Below, piece by piece: positions 24,586-31,281 of a stretch of DNA of 36,748 nucleotides; the first letter of the stretch is position 1; each line of letters starts with the position of its first letter. The DNA comes from Mucilaginibacter sp. (GTDB lineage: Bacteria > Bacteroidota > Bacteroidia > Sphingobacteriales > Sphingobacteriaceae), in the NCBI GenBank assembly GCA_028288285.1, contig JAQBNZ010000184.1, positions 1 to 36,748 of the forward strand, given 5' to 3'. The notes under the pieces are model-generated. The model did no database searches. It was not told the origin of the DNA and saw only the letters and a list, made by a program, of their open reading frames with translations. Both the position numbers and the translations under genes were made by a program.

Positions 24586-25227
24586 ATGGGCGAAGAAGAG
24601 TTACATCAACTGATTAATGGCTGTGTAAAACAGGACAGAAAATCTCAAAAAATGCTTTATAAAGCATTTTATGGTTTTTCTATGGGGATATGCCTGCGTT
24701 ATGCCAGTAACCGTAATGAAGCTGCCGAAGTAATGAACCAGGGTTTTTTTAAAGTTTTTAACCATATAGACAGGTTTGATATGCAAAGGCCATTTAAAGC
24801 ATGGCTTGGCCGCATCATGATGAATGTGTCTATTGATTATTACAGGGCTAATTTAAAAATGGCCTATACTGAAGACCTTGACAAAGCAGAGCATTTGACT
24901 GATGGGGAATTGAGTGACAGGAATTTAAATTATGAAGACCTGTTGGCAATGGTACAACAACTGCCGCAGGCCTATCGTACGGTGTTTAATCTTTTTGCTA
25001 TTGACGGTTACTCGCATGAAGAAATTGGCGATATGTTGAGCATTAGTGCAGGTACATCAAAATCAAACCTGCATAAAGCACGACAAAAATTAAAATACAT
25101 GATATTAAAAGCAGATGAGGCTGCAAATAATAAAAACTACAACAGAGGTATGGATTATAATTCGATAGTAGCTATGTGTGGCTCGGATATAAAAAATGCC
25201 TTTTTTAGTAATGGTATAAGAAAATGA
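24586..25227 (+). CDS. ECF-type RNA polymerase sigma factor (sigma-70 family)
   Basis: A 213-residue protein. Region 2 lies at about 21-90: ICLRYASNRNEAAEVMNQGFFKVFNHI and the -10 recognition helix around RPFKAWLGRIMMNVSIDYYR. Region 4 lies at about 117-172: LPQAYRTVFNLFAIDGYSHEEIGDML with the helix-turn-helix TSKSNLHKARQKLK that reads the -35 box. There is no region 1 or 3, as in ECF factors. About 40 extra residues follow region 4, which many ECF factors lack. It overlaps the probable anti-sigma gene by 4 bp (ATGA). The element at 24507-24536 is shared with the glycan units, so this factor is the best candidate to transcribe them. Confidence 0.9.
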   Translation: MGEEELHQLINGCVKQDRKSQKMLYKAFYGFSMGICLRYASNRNEAAEVMNQGFFKVFNHIDRFDMQRPFKAWLGRIMMNVSIDYYRANLKMAYTEDLDKAEHLTDGELSDRNLNYEDLLAMVQQLPQAYRTVFNLFAIDGYSHEEIGDMLSISAGTSKSNLHKARQKLKYMILKADEAANNKNYNRGMDYNSIVAMCGSDIKNAFFSNGIRK

Positions 25228-26531
25228 AGAACGAGCAGGATAAAATAGATAGTATTTTTAAAAAGCAACTGGAAGACCCTGCCCGTCAGTTCTCTTACAA
25301 CGATGAGGATTGGGATGCTCTTGAGCAAATGCTTGATAAAGATAAAAAGCCCCGCCGTATTATGTGGTTGCCTATTATAAGCAGCATTGCAGCAATGTTA
25401 TTGTTAGTAATTGGATGGTGGTTTTTTAAACCGGCAACCGTTATTAATAAGCCGGTAAAACAGCAAGTTGCTGTAAAAAAAGTGCCTAATGCTGTGCCTG
25501 ATACCACTACCGGGCGTTCGCAACAACAGACGGCTGTAAATGCCATACCTGATACAATTACAGAACATACACAAAATCAAGGTACAAAACCGCAGGGAGG
25601 CATAGTCCTTAAAATGCAGCCTAATAACTTAGCTAATACTAATAGAGGAGCAGACAAACCGGGTAAAATTAACCAGTTGATATTTACCCCGCCTCGAGAT
25701 GCTGCCGCTAATGCACAGGGCAAAATTGCAAATGATTCATCACCTGATTTAGCGACAGTTAACCCGGCTGTGACAAAACCAGTTTCTGCGGATACATTAG
25801 GTAAAAGAGAGGCTATTGCGAAAAATAATGATACACCGCAAATTGCAGCCAATAGAACAACTGAAAAAGCAGTAACAGCAGCGCCCGAAACAGATAAAAC
25901 TCCTAAAAAGAAAATTGTAAAGCCGTTTGGTGGCCGTCCTCAATTTGCTATTGGTGTTATAGCATCGTCAGATCTGAATGGCGTTAATTCATTTGGCAGC
26001 CAAAGCAAAGTGGGCAGCAATTTTGGAGTGCAGCTTTCTGTAGGGATAAAAAAATTTACTATATCAACTGGCGCTATATATTCAATAAAACCGTATACAA
26101 CCGGTTTTGAGAATTACACAAGCTCATACAACTTTAAACAAAATCCAATAAGCGTAACTGCCGATTGCCGTATGATTGATGTTCCCATAAATGTAGGCTA
26201 CCAGATTTATAAAAATCAGCGCAACAAAATATCAGTTGGCACTGGCTTATCATCTTACTTTATGCTATACGAAAACTATAAATATACTTACAGTGCAGCA
26301 AATACAGGACCGCCAAGCTATCGGGTTAAAAACAGTAAAAATTATTTGCTAAGCATAGCTAACATAAATGTGAATTTTGAACGCCAGCTTAATACAAAAC
26401 TGAGTTTGAGTGTACAGCCATATATGAAAATTCCGCTTGCGGCGGTTGGATATAGCCAGGTAAGCCTCCAGTCGATGGGTATAGCTGTAGGGTTTAACTA
26501 CAATTTTAATTCGTTTTCCAAACAAAAGTAA
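25224..26531 (+). CDS. Probable anti-sigma factor: single TM segment plus C-terminal beta-barrel-like domain
   Basis: A 435-residue protein. Residues 1-45 are cytoplasmic and charged, with DEDWDALEQMLD. One membrane helix follows at about 46-68 (WLPIISSIAAMLLLVIGWWFF). About 165 residues rich in Pro, Thr, Ala, Lys and Gln look like a flexible periplasmic linker. From about 235 to the end, alternating strands (FAIGVIASSDLNG, VQLSVGIKKFTISTGAIYS, ending MGIAVGFNYNFNSF) resemble an outer-membrane beta-barrel of the PorT-like type. This plan matches the dual-membrane-spanning anti-sigma factors (Dma) reported from Bacteroides thetaiotaomicron, which link an outer-membrane barrel to a sigma factor in the cytoplasm. 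Translation is coupled to the sigma gene. Function is inferred from architecture and position. Confidence 0.78.
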   Translation: MKNEQDKIDSIFKKQLEDPARQFSYNDEDWDALEQMLDKDKKPRRIMWLPIISSIAAMLLLVIGWWFFKPATVINKPVKQQVAVKKVPNAVPDTTTGRSQQQTAVNAIPDTITEHTQNQGTKPQGGIVLKMQPNNLANTNRGADKPGKINQLIFTPPRDAAANAQGKIANDSSPDLATVNPAVTKPVSADTLGKREAIAKNNDTPQIAANRTTEKAVTAAPETDKTPKKKIVKPFGGRPQFAIGVIASSDLNGVNSFGSQSKVGSNFGVQLSVGIKKFTISTGAIYSIKPYTTGFENYTSSYNFKQNPISVTADCRMIDVPINVGYQIYKNQRNKISVGTGLSSYFMLYENYKYTYSAANTGPPSYRVKNSKNYLLSIANINVNFERQLNTKLSLSVQPYMKIPLAAVGYSQVSLQSMGIAVGFNYNFNSFSKQK

Positions 26532-26532
26532 T

Positions 26533-27105
26533 ATGAAGTACATAGGAATTATTTTACTTGCCTGGTTAAGCATTCAAAACCAGGCAGGACAGGATCTCTA
26601 TGCCTGTAAAAACGTAAAGATTGATCTGTTTTCAAGTGCGCCAATTGAGGATATTAAAGCCTCAAGCACTTCAGGCACATCTGTTTATAATGCAACTACG
26701 GGCGATATTGCCTTCAGTGTGCCCATCAGCTCTTTCCAGTTCCGAAAGTCAAGAATGCAAGAGCATTTTAATGAAAACTATATGGAAAGCGATAAATATC
26801 CGCGTGCATCCTTTAAAGGAAAGGTACAGGAGCATGTAGATGTTACCAAGAATGGTACTTACCCCGTTACAGTAACCGGCAACCTTGATGTGCATGGCGT
26901 TACGCAACCCCGAACCGTACATGGCACGCTTACTATTGCTAACGGTACCATTAGTATGGCATCAGAGTTTATGGTTAAATGCGTTGATCATAAAATTGAT
27001 ATACCCCGGTTGGTATTTAGAAACATTGCCGAAAGTATTAAAATGAATGTTTCGGCAACTTATACTGCAGCTAGTAAACCAAATCCTAATAATAAATTAC
27101 CATGA
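26533..27105 (+). CDS. YceI-family periplasmic protein
   Basis: A 190-residue protein with an N-terminal signal peptide (about 1-19, a hydrophobic stretch ending at Gln-Ala-Gly). The body matches the YceI lipocalin-like barrel: TTGDIAFSVPISSFQFRKSRMQEHFNENYMES, then YPRASFKGKV and a GNLDVHGVTQPRTVHGTL segment. YceI proteins bind isoprenoid chains in a central cavity; several are induced by envelope stress. It is the third gene of the sigma operon, 1 bp after the anti-sigma gene, and overlaps the next gene by 4 bp. In this setting it could bind a polyprenyl carrier or a lipid of the exported glycan, but that is inference. Confidence 0.85.
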   Translation: MKYIGIILLAWLSIQNQAGQDLYACKNVKIDLFSSAPIEDIKASSTSGTSVYNATTGDIAFSVPISSFQFRKSRMQEHFNENYMESDKYPRASFKGKVQEHVDVTKNGTYPVTVTGNLDVHGVTQPRTVHGTLTIANGTISMASEFMVKCVDHKIDIPRLVFRNIAESIKMNVSATYTAASKPNPNNKLP

Positions 27106-28052
27106 AAAAATTCTTATCCCTTTTAATAATAACTGCCATAAGCACGGGCTTATGGGCACAAACCAAGCCGGCAACAGGCACTACAGCGGCCGACTCATTA
27201 ATGAACGCTATGAATAAAAGCGAGACAAAAAATGAACCCGTTATAGCCACATTTAAATCTACCCGGTTAATTTTGGGATCAACTACCGAAACTGTTAAAA
27301 AGAAAAATCTTAATTTTTTGGTGATACACCGCTTTGGCGATTTTGCCGGCTCACAGGGTGGAGGTAAAACCTTTTTTGGGTTGGATAACTCAAGCGACAT
27401 CTACATTGGGTTTGAATACGGTATAAGTAATAATTTGGATGTTGAGTTTGGCCGCAGCAAGTTTGCCCAGCAAATAGACCTGGGTTTAAAATATGCAGTT
27501 TTACATCAAACTTCTGATAACTCATCTCCCGTTGCTATTACCTTGCTTGGTAAGGCCGGTGTTAAGGCTTATACCGATGATGTAGCTTTCCAAACCTTTG
27601 GCGATAGGTTTGCTTACGTAGGGCAGGCTATAATAGCCCGTAAATTCTCATCAGCTTTTTCATTACAGATCTCGCCAACCTTTGTGCGCCATAATTCAGT
27701 GTTCCCGTATGTAGCCGGTAATGAAAAGGATATGTTTGCATTAGGGGTAGCAGGCCGCTTAAAGGTTACCAAGCGTCTGGGAATTGTAGTTGACTACGCG
27801 CATCCCTTCTCTTCATTTAGGAGCAATGCTACCGGTGCTGATGCTTTTTATGACCCACTGGGTGTAGGATTGGAGATAGAAACCGGCGGGCACGTGTTTA
27901 CCATAGTATTCTCCAATGCGAAAGCAATCACCGAATCAAACTATCTGTCTAACACACAATCTGATTGGGGTAAAGGTCAGTTCCGTTTAGGCTTTACCAT
28001 TTCAAGAATGTTCAGTTTTAGTCCTAAAGAAAAGAAAAACGATAAATATTAA
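27102..28052 (+). CDS. DUF5777-like outer-membrane beta-barrel protein
   Basis: A 316-residue protein with a clear signal peptide (KKFLSLLIITAISTGLWAQ). After a short linker come strands of alternating polarity: LNFLVIHRFGDFAGSQGGG, IYIGFEYGISNNLDVEFGRS, and further pairs to a C-terminal segment ending in FTISRMFSFS. This matches the DUF5777 barrel family of Bacteroidota, often encoded next to YceI proteins. Function unknown; it should sit in the outer membrane. It is the last gene of the sigma operon by spacing (ATGA overlap upstream, 101-bp gap downstream). Confidence 0.78.
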   Translation: MKKFLSLLIITAISTGLWAQTKPATGTTAADSLMNAMNKSETKNEPVIATFKSTRLILGSTTETVKKKNLNFLVIHRFGDFAGSQGGGKTFFGLDNSSDIYIGFEYGISNNLDVEFGRSKFAQQIDLGLKYAVLHQTSDNSSPVAITLLGKAGVKAYTDDVAFQTFGDRFAYVGQAIIARKFSSAFSLQISPTFVRHNSVFPYVAGNEKDMFALGVAGRLKVTKRLGIVVDYAHPFSSFRSNATGADAFYDPLGVGLEIETGGHVFTIVFSNAKAITESNYLSNTQSDWGKGQFRLGFTISRMFSFSPKEKKNDKY

Positions 28053-28153
28053 TGGCCGGCTTTTTTAATATTCCAGGTAACAAATCTATCTCATATTTGC
28101 ACTAAAGAACAATAAGAAGCATTTTTGGACTTCAAAAACGTTTTAGAAAGCAA

Positions 28154-28864
28154 ATGAAAAAAATCATATTAATTATAAGCCTGTTCATTGGTATACAAGC
28201 AAATGCTCAGCAAGGTGATTGGAAAACGGTAGGTAAATTTATATCTCGAGATTCTATAACTAAAGATAGCTATACGCTCATCTTTGTTGATTTAGATAGC
28301 ACTTTTGTAAAACAAGGCGGGGCAGTTAAGCAACGCATGGAGGATGCCTTTTTTAAAGTTTATCCACAAGAAGCAAAAGCATTTAATAAAAAAACACTGC
28401 GAAAAGTGGTTTTCATTATTGACCCTAATTATAATGGAGTGGCCGCAACCGCAGATGGTACTGTCCGCTTTAACCCAAAATGGATGTTAAAGCAACCAAC
28501 TGATTTAGATGTTGTTACGCATGAGGTGATGCATATAGTACAAGATTACGGAGATAATGCCGGCCCTGGTTGGCTTACTGAAGGTATTGCAGACTATGTA
28601 CGTTATGTTTATGGAGTTGACAATGTAACTGCAAAATGGATACTGCCAGCATTAAAACCTACCCATCATTACGATAATGCCTATCGCATTACCGCCCGTT
28701 TTTTGGTGTGGATAGAAAAAGATGTAAAAAAAGGCACTGTTCAGAAACTTGACAGCCAGCTGCGCAGCCATACTTATACTGATGAAAGCTGGAAGAAGCT
28801 GACCGGTAAGACTGTTGATGAACTTTGGGCTGCTTATGTTGCAAACGAAAATAAGGCAGCTTAA
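28154..28864 (+). CDS. Basic secretory protein family metalloprotease-like protein
   Basis: A 236-residue protein with a signal peptide (about 1-19, ending ANAQ). VVTHEVMHIVQDYGDN gives the zinc motif HExxH (His123, Glu124, His127), followed by PGWLTEGIADYVRY, the second conserved block of basic secretory proteins (a peptidase-MA-like family known from plants and many Bacteroidota). It is therefore predicted to be exported, acting in the periplasm or outside. No catalytic test exists in the sequence beyond the intact motif. It stands alone: no ECF-type element upstream, and a strong terminator behind it. Confidence 0.85.
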   Translation: MKKIILIISLFIGIQANAQQGDWKTVGKFISRDSITKDSYTLIFVDLDSTFVKQGGAVKQRMEDAFFKVYPQEAKAFNKKTLRKVVFIIDPNYNGVAATADGTVRFNPKWMLKQPTDLDVVTHEVMHIVQDYGDNAGPGWLTEGIADYVRYVYGVDNVTAKWILPALKPTHHYDNAYRITARFLVWIEKDVKKGTVQKLDSQLRSHTYTDESWKKLTGKTVDELWAAYVANENKAA

Positions 28865-28890
28865 ATGTAAAAGACCTTTTATTAACAGGC

Positions 28891-28920
28891 AAAACCGCTT
28901 TACATATGTAAAGCGGTTTT
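28891..28920 (+). terminator. Bidirectional-type intrinsic terminator
   Basis: A perfect 30-bp palindrome: AAAACCGCTTTACAT (28891-28905) and its exact complement (28906-28920), ending in TTTT. The G+C part with A and T tails is a classic intrinsic terminator that can work from both strands. It lies 27 bp after the stop of the basic secretory protein gene. Confidence 0.88.
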
Positions 28921-29184
28921 GTTGTTTAAGGTAATGCCAGCGGTGCTTTGTATGATATTTTTTATTATTTGCATATGCATTAATAAAGCTGGCATGTCTG
29001 CTGCTTAAATTACTGTGTGCTATTTATAAATGCTGTTTCAGAATGATATATATATTCCGTTGTTAGTAAAAAAAATATTTATATAACAGGCACACATTCA
29101 GAATATAATATTCAATTTTATATATTAGAGGGTATTAAATTTAATTAAACCCGCGGAAGCTACTCCTGACCGCTGGGCAAGAGT

Positions 29185-29214
29185 TGCAACAAAAACCCAT
29201 GTTGAAACGTATAA
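29185..29214 (+). promoter_or_regulatory. Weak ECF-like element P8 (histidine kinase gene)
   Basis: TGCAACA at 29185-29191, 16 nt, CGTATAA at 29208-29214. The spacing is identical to the seven strong copies, but the first and last bases of the -35 heptamer differ. The CGT box ends only 6 nt before the GTG start, so a transcript would be essentially leaderless. It could be a chance match. Confidence 0.35.
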
Positions 29215-29220
29215 GAGAGA

Positions 29221-30303
29221 GTGAACTATGTGGAAGAAAATTTGGCAACTTATAGCTTAAACCGGTTTTTTGAATTAACCCCCGACTTGCTATGCATCGC
29301 CGGTTACGATGGTTATTTTAAAAAAATAAACCCTGCAGTTTGTGAGTTATTGGGATACAGTTACGAGGAGTTGTATGCTTTTCCCATAAACGAGTTTATA
29401 TATCATGAGGATCGTGATATAACATCTAGGCATAGGGAGAATCTTAAATTGGATATTCCTCTTTTAAACTACGAGAACCGATATGTAAAAAAGAATGGAG
29501 AAATAGTTTGGTTATCATGGACATCAATGCCTGTTGATGAGGAGCAAATAGTTTATGCTATTGCCAAAAATATTACTCATAAAAAGAAAATAGAAGAGGA
29601 GCGCATCCGGTTAATTGAAAATCTTACTAAAATTAATAACGACCAAAAACAACTTAGCTATATCACATCACATGATTTGCGGTCGCCTGTTAATAATTTG
29701 CTAATGGTTTTTAAGATGTTGGATATATCCAAAATTCAGGATACCGAAACGCTTGAGTTTATTGATATTTTAAAATCGGCTACTGAAAGTCTTAAAGTCA
29801 CCCTGAATACCTACGTTGATGCCTTTACCGCAAATGATGGTTTAACCGTGCAAACCGGGGAAATTGAGTTGGATAAATGCTTAAAGGTGGTGCTGCATTC
29901 ACTTAGCGCCCTAATTAAAGATTCAAAAGCAACCATCAATATAGATTTTTCAGTGTTTGATAAAATCAATTTTAATAAGGCTTATCTGGAAAGTATATTT
30001 CTTAACTTAATTACTAACTCAATTAAATATACGCGACCTGGCATTGCACCGGTTATTAGTATACGTTCAACCAAGGAAAAAGGAATTAAGCAATTGATTT
30101 TTACCGATAATGGGGTGGGTTTTGATATGGATAAGGTAAAAGGTAAACTTTTTGGGTTTAATCAAAGATTCAATGATCATCCAGATAGTAAAGGTATTGG
30201 GTTGTATCTTGTTTATAATCACATTACCAGTTTGGGGGGGCACATATCATTAAACAGCAAGCCAAATGAAGGTGCTGTTTTTACTATTTCATTTAAAGAT
30301 TAG
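29221..30303 (+). CDS. PAS-domain sensor histidine kinase
   Basis: A 360-residue protein without membrane segments, so cytoplasmic. A PAS domain spans about 14-125 (FELTPDLLCIAGYDGYFKKINPAV, RYVKKNGEIVWLSWTSMPV). A short coiled linker leads to the H-box SHDLRSPVNN with His151 as phosphoacceptor. The ATPase domain follows: N-box FLNLITNSIKY, G1 FTDNGVGFD, G2 KGIGLYLV. All key residues are present. No response regulator is adjacent, so it is an orphan kinase. The start is GTG at 29221; a second GTG at 29230 is possible and would leave room for a short leader after P8. Confidence 0.88.
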   Translation: MNYVEENLATYSLNRFFELTPDLLCIAGYDGYFKKINPAVCELLGYSYEELYAFPINEFIYHEDRDITSRHRENLKLDIPLLNYENRYVKKNGEIVWLSWTSMPVDEEQIVYAIAKNITHKKKIEEERIRLIENLTKINNDQKQLSYITSHDLRSPVNNLLMVFKMLDISKIQDTETLEFIDILKSATESLKVTLNTYVDAFTANDGLTVQTGEIELDKCLKVVLHSLSALIKDSKATINIDFSVFDKINFNKAYLESIFLNLITNSIKYTRPGIAPVISIRSTKEKGIKQLIFTDNGVGFDMDKVKGKLFGFNQRFNDHPDSKGIGLYLVYNHITSLGGHISLNSKPNEGAVFTISFKD

Positions 30304-30414
30304 TCTTATTTATTTCGCATATCGCGGTTAAAGTTGTTCAAGGTGATATTTACTTGCTATAATCAAGTACTTCACTTACCAGGCAATCATGTATATTTAT
30401 GCAAATTTAACCTA

Positions 30415-31218
30415 ATGGCCCTTCACAAATTTTATTATGGCTTGCTGGCAACGCTATGCTTTTATAGTTTTAATAGTTATGCACAAAAGAAACTATCTCA
30501 ACAAAATACTCTCTTCACTATCGGCCATGCCAGCGCTTTTATAGGAGGGTTATATGATGGCTATTATCCATACAGTAAATTAAAGCAACACGGCGATTTT
30601 GGTTTGGGCGCCCCCGATAAGCTGGATGGCGAGTTACTTGTTTTAGATGGAAAGATCTACCAAACGCAGCACACGGGCAAAACCTTCGAGGTAAAAGATA
30701 GTGAACTTACCCCATTCTCGGTAGTAAATTTTTTTCATGCTGATAAAGCCTTTAAAACCATAGTTCAGTTGACTAAGAATAAGCTTTATGCTTATCTGGA
30801 TAGCGTGATGCCTAACCAGAATGGTATATATGCTATCCGTATAAAAGGATCATTTAAGACGATAAAAACACGGGCTTTCCCGCCTGTTACTAAAAAGCCG
30901 TATAGCCCGCTTGCAAATATGTTGCCCCTGCAAAAGTTTTTTACTTTTGATAATACCAACGGTACGCTTGTAGGGTACCGTATTCCCGCGTTTATGGATG
31001 GGCCAAACATCACCGGCTATCATTTTCATTTCCTGTCTGATGATAAGCAGAGGGGCGGGCATATTATTGATCTGTTAACAGAGAATATTACCATTGAAGT
31101 TGACCAGATGGATAGTTTTACGGTAGATCTTCCTCAAACAAAAGAATTTAACAATTTCGATTTTAGTAAGGACCGTAGGGAAGAGGTTAAACGGGTTGAG
31201 AATGGCAAGAAGAATTAA
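30415..31218 (+). CDS. budA: Alpha-acetolactate decarboxylase, with signal peptide
   Basis: A 267-residue protein. After a signal peptide (about 1-23, ending SYAQ) comes the acetolactate decarboxylase fold: KLDGELLVLDGKIYQ near the middle and GYHFHFLSDDKQRGGHI, which gives the zinc ligands His203, His205 and His216. Their spacing (2 and 11) matches the three His of the characterised Brevibacillus enzyme. The reaction is 2-acetolactate to acetoin plus CO2. The frame is open upstream to 30334, but ATG at 30415 starts exactly at the signal peptide. No acetolactate synthase or butanediol gene is nearby, and the export signal is unusual for an enzyme of central metabolism. The symbol is given by family only. 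Confidence 0.85.
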   Translation: MALHKFYYGLLATLCFYSFNSYAQKKLSQQNTLFTIGHASAFIGGLYDGYYPYSKLKQHGDFGLGAPDKLDGELLVLDGKIYQTQHTGKTFEVKDSELTPFSVVNFFHADKAFKTIVQLTKNKLYAYLDSVMPNQNGIYAIRIKGSFKTIKTRAFPPVTKKPYSPLANMLPLQKFFTFDNTNGTLVGYRIPAFMDGPNITGYHFHFLSDDKQRGGHIIDLLTENITIEVDQMDSFTVDLPQTKEFNNFDFSKDRREEVKRVENGKKN

Positions 31219-31281
31219 GCCAGAACTTATATGCTGCATAGCTTAGTAAAATAAAGCCCTTACTTTATGAAATACTTTTCT

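Larger units (their letters stand above)
28865..29220. other. Intergenic region before the histidine kinase gene
   Basis: A 356-bp region. It holds the palindromic terminator at 28891-28920 and the weak ECF-like element at 29185-29214. Between them is A+T-rich DNA with an imperfectly explained inverted pair, ATGCCAGC (28934-28941) and GCTGGCAT (28988-28995). No reading frame or RNA gene is recognisable. Confidence 0.6.

Noticed and set aside
28076..28105. GGTAACA-N16-GCACTAA before the basic secretory protein gene
   Set aside because: The spacing matches the cluster motif but the second box lacks CGT and the first has a T for C. A CATATTTG segment here also resembles a housekeeping Bacteroidota -7 box, but no clear -33 TTG was found.
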